Assembly (NCBI GenBank): GCA_034670405.1
Contig: JAXDDX010000072.1
Coordinates: 1,736,001 to 1,800,000 of the forward strand
Source of the DNA: Hoplostethus atlanticus
Taxonomy: Eukaryota; Chordata; Actinopteri; Trachichthyiformes; Trachichthyidae
Direction: 5' to 3'
Length of the DNA: 64,000 nucleotides
Translations under genes and position numbers: made by a program
In this document: positions 1-12,925 of the stretch, piece after piece
Position numbering within the stretch: the first letter of the stretch is position 1
How the letters are laid out: every line of letters begins with the position of its first letter
The notes under the pieces: generated by a model
What the model saw: only the letters and a program-made list of their open reading frames with translations
Databases searched by the model: none
What the model was told of the DNA's origin: nothing

Positions 1-609
1 CCCTGATATCGGTCAAACTTTGTCACCGAGTAGACCAAGCAATCAGCTTTAGAAAACAAATGTCTAGACTCCCGTGGAATTTGATAGCGCTCCCCCGTTG
101 CTTTAAACGGGAGTGAAACCCGATATCTTCTAATTATCTGTGATCGCTGTGCCGGTTGAGCGGGTAAACTGTAATTCTGTGAGGTTTTTTATTCCTGTCT
201 TTGTGTCACAAACTCGAGATTTGGCCAACTATGCGATCTCGGGAAATGACATTACCGCCTTGTCGTCTTTTGATCCTGCGCTTTTTCGGTGAGTAAAGTC
301 AACTGCTCTGGAGGAGAGAAGTTGGAAAGGCAGGGTGGAGGAAATCAAACAGCTGTGGGTGAAAACATCACCAGATTATTTTTTTTTTAATCGAAATCGA
401 CAGGAGACGCATCTCTGTTGTTGGTGTATCCATTTGTGTACTTTCTTATTTCTGGTGTTAGAATAAAAACAAACAAACAGGCAGTTACAAAGCGATCAAA
501 TAAAAGCCTGGTGTTGCTCTCCTGAGGTGTCAGATGTGGGTTACGCTGCAGGAAGGTATACAGAGACCCACTGTAATTACATGAAAAAAAGGTTACCAGG
601 TTACGCAGT

Positions 610-640
<31 letters not shown>

Positions 641-761
641 GGGTGTGTTGGGGCGTATCCCAGTGGAGAGTTGCATTTCAATGAACACTGTGCCAGAAAT
701 GGCCTTGATCCAACTTGATTAAAAACCATACTGTGTAACCTTTGCCCTTCATAATGAAGAC

Positions 762-763
<2 letters not shown>

Positions 764-810
<47 letters not shown>
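764..810. repeat. (GT)n microsatellite
   Basis: Uninterrupted GT dinucleotide run of about 23 units. A shorter interrupted GT run lies at 608-641. Confidence 0.95.
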
Positions 811-812
<2 letters not shown>

Positions 813-1114
813 TAAAAATACAGCAGGTCATATTAGATCTACATTTACTCCAACCAATGAGATCTCAAGGCCTTGACTCCATGCGACGCCTTTGTGCTGT
901 CCTCCAAAGGGACGGAGTCAAATTTCTCTCTCTCTCTCTCCCCCCCAGTCTGTCTCTCTTACTCTCTTTTTCTCTTCGCCTCCTGCTGCCTAATGCGCTA
1001 TGCCGACAAATTCATCCCGATGAACAGGGCCGAACAGATCACAGAGATTAGACAAACCAAAACAATCGGCGCGAGATCACTCGAAAGGAGGGAAGCAGGT
1101 GGAAAATAAACGCA

Positions 1115-1120
<6 letters not shown>

Positions 1121-1176
<56 letters not shown>
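1121..1176. repeat. (CT)n microsatellite
   Basis: CT dinucleotide tract, perfect to about 1168 and then interrupted by TT, followed by CCCT-rich sequence. Confidence 0.95.
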
Positions 1177-1650
1177 TACTCCCTCCCTCCCTCGCTGTAA
1201 TCATCTCTGTTCTCCTTTCAAAACCTGATAAAGAAACCTTGTTTGGACCATATTATTAGTTGAATATGGATTGGATGGAGAGTACGGTGCGTAGACGGTG
1301 CGTAGGTGCTGGAACAAAAGGCAGAGAAGAAGATGGAGGGTATAGGTATGGAGGGATGGGTGTAAGGGGGGAGGGGGGGGGGGATTGGGGGATGGCTTTT
1401 AGTTCAGCCAAGTGTGAAGGAGCAGGAGGAGGAGGCCGATAGATGTTTGATAGGGCCTGTGTGTTCATACATGCTGCCTATTTGGCAGATGAGGAAAGAG
1501 TTTGAGAGCATTCCTAAATATAGGATGCTTTCACACCTCGTTTCAACCCCTGGAGTGGTTTTCCTCCTCATTCGGGTTTGTTGCAGCAATCGCAGCAGGG
1601 ATCGGCCAGACTCGGTCAGACCGCTATGCTTCCAAACCAACCCTCTAACA

Positions 1651-1685
1651 CAGGGGTTCTTAACCTTTTTGCAAGTGCGACCCCG
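1651..1685 (+). mobile_element. hAT-like transposon end (one terminus only)
   Basis: The motif CAGGGGTTCTTAACC followed by a GCGACCCC segment resembles the terminal repeat of non-autonomous hAT elements common in fish. I could not find the matching inverted end downstream, so this is a fragment or a chance resemblance. Confidence 0.35.
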
Positions 1686-2351
1686 CTTTATTTGCACCAC
1701 AGCAGAATAACTCGACCCGCTGCTGGTTCCGCTCGCTCTCCGCACTGTTTTCTTGAGTTGAGTTTCTTGACTCTTAGACGAGCTGATGGAAACACACCGC
1801 CTCCCTCTCTCTACCTTGACACGTTGATGATCTTGGTGACACTTTTGCCTGTCGCCGCTACCGTTCTTTCTCTACCGTTTCAAGTAACACCGTTGATAGA
1901 GAAATAGAAAGTGAGGAAGACAGCGAGAGCATCAGAGCATCATCAGAACACGAGGTGAAATACCTCCTGTTCTGAATTAATTTAAGATCACCACAAAAAG
2001 AAGGCAACAGATCTTTTATAACTTTTTTTTACCCAATGGGGTGTAAAGGGTCGACCTGAACGAGGGCTGACAGCTTCCACGCAGCCAATCGGAGTAATTA
2101 CCCAGAATGCCTCAGTCCATACATATGGCATCCCGCTAACGAACCATCTGCCCTATTCTGTAGAGGGGGAAAGAAAGCATCTCATTTCTCAAAATGACAT
2201 AACCGCTGACTTGGTGACTTGACTTGGTGTCCAAAGAAAATTGCAAGACGAGGGACAGGAATGGCATTTTTGATGGATGGAAGAGAGTTTCCTGTCTAGA
2301 CAATGGGCAAAGACATATCCAATCGCATGTATTCCCTTCAACACTTGATTC

Positions 2352-2564
2352 TACAGGGTGTCCGGAAAGTCTGGAGTCATAACAGCATGCCTTTTTATCT
2401 TGTTGCACTTGTTTTGTCAGGGTGGTGGAGTGAGTCGTCTAAGGCGTCAGGGTTTCTGGTCTCTGAATAGAGGTGTGGGGTCAAATACCGCTTCTGACGA
2501 GCCGATTTGGTACCCATTTAGTCATCAGTTTCCCTGCGATTACAGACTTTCCGGACTCCCTGTA
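2352..2564. mobile_element. Tc1/mariner-like MITE with 22-bp TIRs and TA target duplication
   Basis: The left end reads TACAGGGTGTCCGGAAAGTC and the right end, read on the minus strand, TACAGGGAGTCCGGAAAGTC. The 22-bp termini differ at one base and are bounded by TA on both sides, the target duplication of the Tc1/mariner superfamily. The element is about 213 bp and has no transposase frame, so it would need a transposase from elsewhere. It encloses a tRNA-Leu relic at 2416-2499. The superfamily call rests on TA plus the end sequence only. Confidence 0.75.
2416..2499 (+). pseudogene. tRNA-Leu pseudogene / tRNA-derived segment
   Basis: The segment lines up with vertebrate tRNA-Leu from end to end. 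The acceptor stem GTCAGGG pairs with TTCTGAC (two G-U pairs). There is a D-arm block GTCTAAGGCG in the expected place (here as GTCGTCTAAGGCG), a variable-arm block GGTCTC followed by AGAGGTGTGGG, a T-arm with a degraded B box (GGGTCAAATACC) and an acceptor end CTTCTGAC. The D arm has about 4 extra bases and the anticodon arm has lost about 4, so no anticodon can be read. It cannot be a working tRNA. It lies wholly inside the TA-flanked inverted-repeat element 2352-2564. Confidence 0.7.
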
Positions 2565-4011
2565 GTTCAGGCTCGCTTAGCTGCTTCTTTGACAGCACTC
2601 CCCTATTCCCAGCCTGTCTTTTTGTCTTCGGGTGACCAAAACAATACAATGGAGCACCCCAACGGGCCACAAATACACTCAATTTGTAAGTATTTTTTTC
2701 ATGCAGCAAAGGGGCCATTGGTGCACCTACAGAGGATTTTGGGTAGGCGTCACCAGTCTGCAGAACTACACGATGTAACGGCTGGCTCTGAATCAGCCCT
2801 CTGGCTGCGCTAGTGGATTTGCCGGTGGTAACCTCAGCGTTACTGCAGGCCACCGGCATGGAGACCACCCGTTCAAAAGACTTTTCATTTGGTGCCTCTG
2901 GCCTCTGCAGCCGCCCGGCTCTCGCCAACTTCTTGATTGAAGATTGACCTTTCTGGGCAAACGGGGATTCGCAGGGGATTTGCTGAGATTTGCTGTAGTG
3001 CGAGATTTGTTTTGGAGTGTGGATAAGCATGGAGGCGAGTGCTATTCTGTTACTTTCTGTTTTGACTCTAATAGGTTTTGGTAGTACCCCGTGTCCCAGG
3101 TGTGTACCTATTCATTTTCAGCTGTTATTTACAATGTTGTGGAGTTGGAAACCTAGGGCTCCTGTCTGAAGCCCTACTTTTTTCAGGTGCTTTTTGTTTG
3201 TGTGTGTGTACCTGTGTGCATGTGTGTTTATCTCTACACCCACTAAAGCCTCAGCCGCTACGTTCAAAGGCCGCATCTTGCCGGCCCGGGGCTGAGAGCT
3301 CAGGTGCTGAGAAAAACAACAGAGGTGGATATAACGTCTACATCTCTGTTCCTGTCAAGCGCACATCTGCGTCCACATAGTGTGTGTGTATCAGTGTGTG
3401 TGCGTGTGCTGCCTCCCAGTATTTTGCCCTCCCTATGTGATATTTGGATGAAAATGCTTGCCTTTACGTGCTGGTTACTCTTTCACGGCTTTGGATCGAT
3501 CTTCTTTCGTTCATCCATCCATCAATCCGTCCATCACACGATAACTTAGATTTTGATGGAATGATGCGTTTCACCACTTACAAATCACAGGTCAAAACAA
3601 GGTGACGTATTTGTTACTGATTGGCTGAGAAGAGGCTGCGTCATTTGTGGGGGACAGCGTGTTTGTTGTTGCTTCGTCTTATTTTTTGGCCCTCTTCTCT
3701 CCCTTTTTAATGTTTTGGTCCGTCAGCCCACGCTCTCACTTCTCCAGCCTCCCCATCTCCATCGTTTCCCTCTTTTACATCTCTGTCTCTTCCTTCGCTC
3801 ATTCCCTCCCTCCTTCCCTCGTGGTCCATCTGTGTTTTTGGAGATGAGGCGTGAAGCCGTAATAACAGTCTAGCCCACAGTAGGTTTGGCTAATCCAGTT
3901 ACCTCGGCTCTATATCCGGGGCCCATTCACCGTGGGCCTGCCAGCCACCACCGCCATCGCCGCCTTTTGTTTCTGCTAATCCCGTTGACACAGCCTCGCC
4001 GCACGCCACAT

Positions 4012-4034
4012 ACACACACACACACACACACACA
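4012..4034. repeat. (CA)n microsatellite
   Basis: About 11 CA units, followed by a looser CA-rich region to about 4130. Confidence 0.9.
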
Positions 4035-5568
4035 TACACATCACACATAAACGCACACAGGCTTCCGATACAGACCCTCCACACACATACACACAGTCAC
4101 ACACACACACATGCACACGCACATTTCATGCACACAGGACGTCCTGACAGATTTGCCTCCTTGGAGCAAAACATGCTTTTTTTCCCCCCCTATGGATTAA
4201 GAGTGGTTGACTGACACCTATTGCTGTGTAACGTGATAAGGTGGTGGGACAGGGGGTGCCGTTCAAAAACTCCACTCCTGTTTGATTTCCTTATCATTTT
4301 CCTACACACGGCGTCAGTCAGCAATCACTGAATATTGGCGGTGTGTCGCTGCGCTTGGCGAGTTGCCATGGTAAAACCTCTGTGGCAGATTAACTCTTGT
4401 CTTGTTAATCGGTCATGGTGGTGTTGAAACAAGACTTCCCATTGTCAGGGCCGGAGATTTGACTTGTTTGGTATACAATGGCAACAGTGCAGCTGTTACC
4501 TTCTACCATGTTGCGCTCATAACTCGGTTTGATGTTGTGTAGTGTTTTGTTATCGTGATGGGTGAAAACCCTGTATCTGCAAAATGTCAAGTATTCAGGA
4601 AGAAAAGGACAATGCATTTTTGAGTTTATCCAATGAGGTTTTGAAAGGGTTTCATAACCCCAAGAGGTTTTCCCCAACTGATAGAGGACTGTGCAATCCT
4701 TCAATTGAAGTAAAAACATAAAAATCACCAAAATATGGAGTTACGAGGATTTCACACGACAGCAGTGATGTGAGACTGGACTGGTAAACAAAAAACAACC
4801 TTGATTGTAACAACCTGCTCATCTCACAATATCAGTCATTATATGAGTTCATGATACACTAAGCAAGTCACGTTAATAGAACTCAAGTTAAAATGAAAAT
4901 AAAGTTGCTATTTGATGTCGATTGGTGAATGTTATTGGTGGTAGTCAGGAAGCAGGTATTCAGTTTTCAATTCAACTCTAAACTCTGTGTTTTTTAGCCA
5001 TTACAGTGTATATATATATAATATATTATATACTGGCTCTAAGCATGTTGTTGCACGCAGACGGTGTGAACCGAATAGCTGAGCAGTCCCTGTGGGTTTT
5101 ACTGCAGAACATGCTTTTCCACTCTCAGAGAGGGAAGGGGACCTAGGTTAGAGCCCTGGGGAACACCGCAACGCCTAGCATGTGATCAGTGTGCAGTTAA
5201 GTGTATAGTCACCACGTGTAGAGGGACTGGGGTTGACAGAGAGGATGAACAATGGGCAGGAGGGAGTGGCTTGTGTATACTTGTGTGCACTGTGTGTCAG
5301 CTGGCCCTGGAGCTGCTTGCTCAAGGACACCTCAGTAGGACAGATGCTTGCCGATGCGGTGCTTTGAAGTTGCACTAAGCGACATTTTTATATAAAAATA
5401 ATTGTGATGCTGTAGATTTTTTAGTATGTTTACTAAACGTGCACAGGAATAAGTGAATCGAAATTTAAGCGCGAAATACAAAACTTTCTAAGCGTGAGTA
5501 TGAAGAAACGAAGGTCCAAAGAGTGCACAGTTTACTGACGTCACATGACATGATTCAAATAGCAGCTG

Positions 5569-5715
5569 GGGCATCATGGTGAATGGTTACCACGTAGCTG
5601 TGATGTCCTGGGTTCAAATCCCGCTTGTTGCTTGTTGTTACTAAATAATTGCCGCAGGGGGAGATAATAGATTGATGGATAGTCTCTCTGCTTACTGGGC
5701 CACCCTGCCACCCCG
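5569..5715 (+). repeat. tRNA-derived SINE-like remnant
   Basis: The segment GGCATCATGGTGAATGG, then a TCCTGGGTTCAAATCCCG block at about 5606-5623, carries a good RNA polymerase III B box (GGTTCAAATCC). It resembles the widespread fish repeat that begins with a 'GGCATGGTGG...GTGGTTA' motif. A likely relic of the same kind, on the other strand, is at 5317-5355 (GCTCAAGGACACCTCAG). Both are diverged and lack clear ends. Confidence 0.4.
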
Positions 5716-6343
5716 AAAGCTTGGCAGCAGTAGCATGTGTGTGTGTGTGTGTGTGTTCACATTCCAGTGTTTGTGCGTGTCAAAGGGTTATAATCTGAGG
5801 AAGTGCCTGGTTTAGGATGAATTAAAGGCCATTATTAACCAACAAGGCTGGTCATACATGTGAATGGGGCCTTGGGGACACGACAGTTCACTGCAAGGGG
5901 AAAAAAGGCCAGTCCATTCATCGGCACAGAAAGATGGCCTTGTTGCGCAAGACCTTCCACTGTCTCTCTGTACCTCTGTTCCCTTTCTTGGAAGCGAGTG
6001 GCAGCAAAAGTGAGACAAGGCAACGTCCAGGCCTCGGAGATCTTTTGTTGATGTTTTCGTCAGTGTCGGGAAGCCGTGGAGTGAAGCAATCGGAATAGAA
6101 TTTAATAAAACACAATAGAGGGGCAAAGGGTAAGAGCTTCGGTGGGAGTGTCTGTTCCACTGCTGGAGGCCACAGACAGTCTAATTGGTCGGACTCAGAC
6201 AGTCGATAGGAGGACAGTGCTTAGTTTCCACATTAATTACCTGATTTATAGTCCAAGCTAGCCTCTTCCATGCCATTTTCATTAGTGCAAATTACACTAG
6301 TGGGAGTTATAACCTAACTTAATCCATTGATTTGACTTTTTTT

Positions 6344-7537
6344 TAGTGCTGCACGATTAATCTAATCGCAATCGCAATTCGCGATGTCAACCTGTGCGAT
6401 TATATAACCGCAAAAGGCTGCGATTTAATTAAATAAAAAATGTGTGTGTGTGAACGTGACAAGAGTCAGACCAGGTGGAATGGATAATAACGAGTAGGTT
6501 GACGCTGAACTGGTGGGCAAAACAAACGACAAATGTTATATGTCGATATTTTGGATTCAAGCTCAGCGACATTGAGCAGAAAGACGTACTGTGTAAAACA
6601 TGCAAAGTCGCTACAAGCGGCAATACTACATAGTTGTATCCAGGGTCGCAAACAACTCGCTTTTCGGCGAATGTCGCTTTCTTCACGTCAATTTGGGTGA
6701 CTTGTCCCGATCCAAAGAGTTTTTTTGGGGGGGTGTATGGGTGACAGACGAATCTCTTTAACGATTCCTACAGTGTATTTCTGTCAGCTCATATGAGTGA
6801 ACTGCATTGAGCAAAAAATTCTACTCAACTGTCAGGACCTGCTCTTAAGCAACAGGCAGAGCAGACAATCTGCTTCCTGTTTACACCGGCACGCGCATGC
6901 CCAGTGTAGGTGAATGGTTACGTGATATGTGTTTTCAGGCGTAGTAGCATGGGCGGCGATAATTTCTGAAGCGGTGCTAAAACGCTTCTGTGAACGGAGA
7001 TCCTACGTATTAGTGTCGATGTAGCCTGAATCCAGTTTCATTTTTAGAAGCGGTTGTACAAAGTATGCCCCATTTTGTAACTTAATAACAAATTTTTATG
7101 TTACACCCTGCTTAAATGTCCTTGTTTGTTTGGGCATTCAAAATGTCTTATTTGAATGAAAATTTGTATTTTCTTATTTATTGTTCTATTTATTTAGTTG
7201 TACTATTGAGAAAAACTAACAAGTTTGCAGAAATGCCTTTATTTTGAAAAATATTTTTTGTTATGTTATTTATTTAATTTTGTAAAATATTAAGTTATTT
7301 TGAAAACAGTACTGTACAAATTTTTGTTTTTGTATTTTTTATGCTAGTTTAAGTTTGTATGTTTGAGTTGAGAAATACACATTTCAAAATTATCAGTAAT
7401 CTGTGCATTTTTCCTTGATAACCAAGCAAGTAGACTCATGATACCATTTTGTTTATTATATCGCAATCGCAATCGCAAATCGCAATATTGTCCACAATAA
7501 TCGCAATATGACTTTTTCACCAAATCGTGCAGCACTA
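6344..7537. mobile_element. hAT-superfamily DNA transposon, complete ends, non-autonomous
   Basis: Perfect 15-bp terminal inverted repeats: TAGTGCTGCACGATT at 6344-6358 and its reverse complement at 7523-7537. An exact 8-bp duplication, CTTTTTTT, lies directly outside each end (6336-6343 and 7538-7545), the size expected of hAT elements. Subterminal regions are full of ATCGCAAT motifs (6360-6430 and 7460-7510), typical of the 'GCTGCACGATT' hAT families of fish. The interior is AT-rich and has no intact transposase, only a BED-finger remnant at 6547-6633. Length is 1,194 bp. Confidence 0.88.
6547..6633 (+). pseudogene. BED-type zinc-finger remnant of a hAT transposase
   Basis: In this frame the translation reads YFGFKLSDIEQKDVLCKTC, then KVATSGNTT, then a stop. 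This matches the start of a BED finger: an aromatic YFGF, the CxxC pair (LCKTC), then the GNTT that in intact domains leads into a leucine-histidine stretch. The histidine half is missing and the frame stops at once. The position inside a TIR-bounded hAT element supports descent from its transposase. Confidence 0.65.
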
Positions 7538-7906
7538 CTTTTTTTCAGACTTTATTTACCGGGATGGAAATTTGTAGGGTTCCCCTAAAAAAGGCACCCT
7601 TGGATCTCATTAACACAGAGCTGATAAAGCGTATATAGTATCATTTACATTTTGTGATTTATAATAATACAGGTTAATGTGCAGAGATTACTATACCTCA
7701 ACCTCTATATGTTTAGTGCAGTGATATGTTTTTAATCAAGGCTTCGTCGCGCGCTGGAGTAATAATTCACAAATGGCCGACAGGTAAACAGCCAAGGGGG
7801 TTTGGGACGCCGAAGCGATCCCATTGGCTATCGGAAGCTGGGTTGTTTTCCCCCTCCCTGGATCTCCATCAAGTCACCTTCGGCCCCCTGTCACATCAAA
7901 TGCGGG

Positions 7907-7909
<3 letters not shown>

Positions 7910-7975
<66 letters not shown>
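7910..7975. repeat. (CA)n microsatellite, long
   Basis: Perfect CA run of about 33 units, the longest in the window. Confidence 0.97.
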
Positions 7976-7979
<4 letters not shown>

Positions 7980-8112
7980 CCTCCATAATGAATCCTTCAC
8001 TTGCCGTTTGAGTGTCATTGATTGACAGCAGTGATAACTCTATTTTAACCCTTTCGGTGCTGCCTTGACCCTTGATAGGATGCAGGAAAGTAGGAAGTGG
8101 ATGTGTGTGGGT

Positions 8113-8115
<3 letters not shown>

Positions 8116-8155
<40 letters not shown>
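8116..8155. repeat. (GT)n microsatellite
   Basis: About 20 GT units. A second GT run lies at 8319-8342. Confidence 0.95.
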
Positions 8156-8158
<3 letters not shown>

Positions 8159-10911
8159 CAGAGGGGTGCTAACCCAGCCCCTCGACAGAAAATATGGAAA
8201 TGCTTTCTCCCCCTCCAGCCTCCCCCACCCCCATCTCTACTGCCCCGAGGCTGTGGTGAATAATCACCCTCCTACCCCCCCCCCCTTAGCCTCCATCCAT
8301 TATTCAATACCCCATGGAGTGTGTGTGTGTGTGTGTGTGTGTCTTCACATGCGTGCATACATGTACCTGTGTGTAGCCTCTGTATGTTTATCTGTGTATT
8401 CGTATGTGTCTGTATGCATGTGTATCTGTGTATACAGGCTTGTGCATCAGCGTGTGTCACTAGGGTTGCTATTGGCTGATAGAGGAAGGGGTGGGTGGGG
8501 ACAAATGTCACCCTCTGTTTGCAGACATTATAGGTGTCAGTTGGGCATGGGAAGATGTGATATTTGCTTTACTTAAGTGAGTCCAAATTTTATCTTTTTA
8601 TCATTGAATTGAGAGCAAAGATCAAAAATTGCCCCAAAATGTATTTGGTGGCCGTATCTAAAAAACAACACACACACACACACACAAAATGTTGTTCTAT
8701 AGGGAAGACAGCTTCCCCTTGTTTCCTTTCAATGCTTACAACACAATTGAAGCGTTTTAAGGGACATTTTATCATCTAAAACGCTTCTATTCTGTAGGGA
8801 AATGGTTCAAGGTTGCTTATTTCTTCCGTAAGCCTCAACAGTAACTTATGCTTTCAGCCGGCAATCATTTTGTCAGAGTGGGAGTCAGTAATTTGTCACA
8901 TTGACCAATTAATAATATTGTGTCAATCATCCTGTCATTGCGCCACTTTGCCCCCAGAAAGTTTGATTCCTTCAGTATATGGCAAATGCAGGGACTTTGC
9001 CATAGCTCAAAGTTCTCCTCGTTCCTGAGGCCGGTAAATACTTCTGGTGTTGCTGCTGCGACTGTGGCGCCCCCTGCTGGTAGGAGCTCTTCGTTGAGCT
9101 GCCTCTAAGGGAATGATACAAGAGCCTCTAGATGTGCAGCCTGAATTCAAAATGGATTCATCTAGGATTTTTTTTTGTCACCAATGTGCACGCAATTACC
9201 CATAATTCCAAAGTGAAGGGTTTATTTACCATTTTTTTCACCAAAAAAAAGTGAAAAGCTGAAATGTTTTAAGTCAGTTAGTATCCAAGAAGTGGCAGTC
9301 GCTGCTAAAGGTGCTCAGTATAGAGTCAGGGTGTTAAATATTTCTGTGCTTCATTTCCAATAAATCGGCAAAGATTTTTAAACATGTTTTCATTTGGTCA
9401 TTTTGAGGTGTTTTGTGTAGATAACAAAAACAACATTTTATCAATTTTATCTGTATCCACATTGGTGGGGAAACAAAGAAGTGTGGAAATCTGATTGGCT
9501 GAAAGCTCAATAGGAAATTCATCTGCTTGCAGTGCGAACACACGGTGAGAGTTGTAGTTTTTGTATCTGGGCAGAAATACAGAGAAAGACAGAGAGAGTA
9601 AGCTACAGTAAGTTGATTCATGGAAGAGTCAACACAATCATCCCCTTGGGACAAGCAATGCTGACTGGTGGGTTTTACAGAGGAGCAGTTATAGGGGAAC
9701 CTTATGGAGAGAGAGAGAGAATAAATGGGTATGTACCTTAGAGAGGATGTAAAGGCTTATAAAGACAGCAGGTGCAGTCGTTGTTTTTCAGCACTTACAA
9801 CACAAGAGAGATGTAAGAAAGATTACATCCTATAAAATATTATTATTCTGTTCAACACAGCTTGTTAATTGAAATGGCAATATGAAACTCTCTTGCTGAC
9901 TTTGGTTTTGTCTCTATATGTGTGCGGCGCTTGGCCCATGTTGGCCCACAGATGTCCCCCCGTATCATGAATCCATCATCAGAACTTGTATTTATTCCTT
10001 CTCCTGGCAATTTGCAACGCGCGTGGTTTTATAAACACGCACCCGTTGCGTAATCGCTCAGACCACGGCCCTTGAAAATAAACGGCAGCTGCAGGCTTAG
10101 CGTGCGCGCACACACACACACACACAAGCGTGCACGCACCCCCAATACTTGCATGTAATACTCACATATGGTATGAAAGATGAAGGATGAGAGGGGGGAG
10201 CGATCCAGATGTTCGCTCCTAGTCTAAGAGATAGATACTTTATTCATCCTTCATCCGAAAGTACACAGGTAAATATTACAGCATGTCGTTGACCGAAGCT
10301 GCACCTTGATGCATGCATGCAGGAGACTAAAACGCTCCATTGAAAGCCAGGATAATGATATTGATAATGTTATGTGGAATCCAATTCAAATGTCTCACTA
10401 GAATCAGTTCAGGTTAAGGGCTTCCCATAGATAACCAGTGTAGTATTGATCAATTCTACGATAAATATGTAACCAATCACATGCCTGTCAATCAATGACA
10501 ATCGTCTAATGTTAAACAATGACCAGATGATGCAACACCGCATCATGCCCAAACCTTTTAGGGCAGGATGGTTGGTTTTTGATTAACAGGTTGGCTGAAC
10601 ACTAATCTGCTCCTGAGATATGAAAAAAAAACCTGGCAGACCTGGTGGTCTGAACCTGGCAGCTTTCTTCTCCTGCCTTCAACGCAAAGCTCAGCTGTGA
10701 GTGGCGCTACTCCGCTACTCAGATGCTGTCTAGTTAGTGTTAGCCAGCTAACCTGAAGAAGCAAAGGGGATAGCGTTGTTGAAAATGAAACAGTCGAGAG
10801 AAAGTTTGATTCCCCGCCTGTTGCCCCTCCTTATCATGAAGGTCTGATTCTAGGTCAGTAGAAAAGACTCCTCTATTTCTGTCCACTTAATCCCCCAGAG
10901 CATGGACACTC

Positions 10912-10960
<49 letters not shown>
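10912..10960. repeat. compound (CT)n(GT)n microsatellite
   Basis: CT units from about 10912 change directly into about 17 GT units. Confidence 0.93.
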
Positions 10961-10962
<2 letters not shown>

Positions 10963-11914
10963 TGTGTGAGAGGCACACTGTGCTAATACCTCCAGCATGT
11001 TACACACTAATCCACTCACAGTAGTCTGGACCGTCCTGCACTTGCGTCTCTTCCCTCCCCTTTCCCCCCATCACACACCCACCCACATATACACAATTCC
11101 CTCAAGGCTTGGACACTCCTAGTTATACTTTGGATATTTTTCACCCTGGGGTGCCACGGACCCTTTGGGAGCACCCATGAGCGCAGGCATGGCGGTAGGA
11201 GCGGCAGGCCAGGTAAGCCACGGCTAAGCTGCCGTAGCAGTAACCCTGCATTCACACTGTGGTTAATGGGTGGCTCTGTTCCGACTGTGGGCCGTGCCAG
11301 ATGCGCTGTAGTGGTTTTCTTTACAAAGAAAAATATACTCTGCATTTATACAAATCATGCAGTTTTTGCTGCTTTCGTTTTTCCTTATAACCTTTCATAA
11401 AGTTTGTGTAGCCAATTCTGGACAGCTTTCGACCGATAGTCGTACTCCGTTTGTTTTTATTGAAGTTCTATTTACCTTAGATTGATTCTAGTAATTACTT
11501 TTTTCAGTCCCTGCAAATGGATGATAGTGCACATAGTTTTGCAATGCAAAAGGCTTGTCCAATCCTGCACATTTAGTTGCGTCTGCTTCGATATTGACCT
11601 GTACCTTCACATATCACAGATAGCTGGAGGAATTGAAGGCCAATTAGTAAAGAGTTTAATATTTTAATCAGCCAATATCACCACCCAGTGGATCCTTTTT
11701 ATTCTTCTTTTTTTTTTTAAGTACTCTTATTTTGAAATGGATATATCAGTCACTCTTAACTAGTACGGTCCCTCTGTATGAAGACACCGTCACACAAAAT
11801 GCAATTTATGGGTTTGCGCTTCCTGTTGCTGTCTAAATTCGTAAGTGATTGTCTTTATATGTCTAAATGCGTATCGATATTGAGGAAATTCAATATAATG
11901 ATATATAATGAATT

Positions 11915-11945
<31 letters not shown>

Positions 11946-12871
11946 CATCTCAGCCGCCCAATTCAACTGGGTGTGTCAGTTCAAAGTGTTGTGGGCGCTT
12001 TGTGAGGTTTCTCTCCTCACCATTACGTTATCCCGGGTTTTTATCTCTAATCCCCCTCATAACCAGCCTCCCCTTGGTTCATCGTTTCACTCTGGATTAT
12101 AATCTGAGAGACTCATTAGCCAGACAAAAGCTATAAGGCTATTTAACCAGGTCTTTACTGTAGTGTAGTTTTAATACTTTGTGGGCGCAACTGTAGTTAA
12201 CAACATGCAGTCTTAAATGCAACATTATTTTCTGATGTTTGTCTGATGATTATATTGTAAAGTATCTCTATAAGTGTATATCTTCTTCTAATAGGCTTGT
12301 AACCCTCCTGTAATGCATCACTACATTAATTTATTAATTTTTGTTGTTCAATATGATTTAGGGAAGGATTACATAACAACCTATACTGAAACCAGTCATC
12401 CTAACCCTTTATGGAGGGAAATTATAGTGAAATCAAAGTATTAAAGGAGCCTAGAGCGCCCCACCTAGGGGCAGGTCTGTGTAAGTACGTTATCAACATA
12501 TGTGTGTGTGTGTGTGTGTGTGTGTTAGGAGTTTTATTTGTACACATCCCTCCGATGTTACACTGGTAAAGGGCAGAGCACAACTGGGGGTTTGAATTTT
12601 AAAGAGGAAGTGTGTGAAGATGAATAATGCGCGAAGCAGTCAGGGGAACGGCGACGGATGATGTCATCAGAGCCTCAGGGGAATTCTGGGACAGCTGGGG
12701 TGGGGCACTGATGGATCGACCCCCTCTCTCTCTCTCTCTCTCTCTGTTTCTCTCGTGCTCACTCGCTCTTTTGTGTCCAGTGTCACAAGACTACGAGAAG
12801 AGATGTGTGACGCTTGGTTGTGTCATTCGTCACAACAAAGGCATTCAGACACTGGGAGATAGGAGCTATTA

Positions 12872-12878
<7 letters not shown>

Positions 12879-12909
<31 letters not shown>

Positions 12910-12925
12910 TGAGAGAGAGAGAGAG
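12879..12925. repeat. compound (GT)n(GA)n microsatellite
   Basis: GT run to 12907, then GA run to about 12925. Confidence 0.92.

Larger units (their letters stand above)
1..2351. other. upstream non-coding DNA, no gene seen
   Basis: No exon with recognisable protein similarity was found. The stretch holds GT repeats near 608-641 and 764-810, a long CT tract at 1121-1176, a G-rich run near 1368-1384 and a hAT-like terminal motif at 1651. Open frames here are short and most run through simple repeats. Confidence 0.6.
2565..6343. other. non-coding stretch, no gene seen
   Basis: No supportable exon. It contains a CA repeat at 4012-4034, a short AT-rich tract near 5010-5032, two SINE-like remnants (5317-5355 and 5569-5715) and a GT run near 5737-5756. 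Confidence 0.55.

Noticed and set aside
247..300. Short ATG frame ending at a strong donor-like site (TTTTCG|GTGAGTAAAG at 290/291)
   Set aside because: It would leave the frame in phase 1, not the phase 0 needed by ank2, and the peptide is unrecognised. A 5' untranslated exon cannot be excluded, but nothing supports it.
601..831. Poly-Thr-His and poly-Cys-Val frames here and at other CA/GT tracts
   Set aside because: These are translations of dinucleotide microsatellites.
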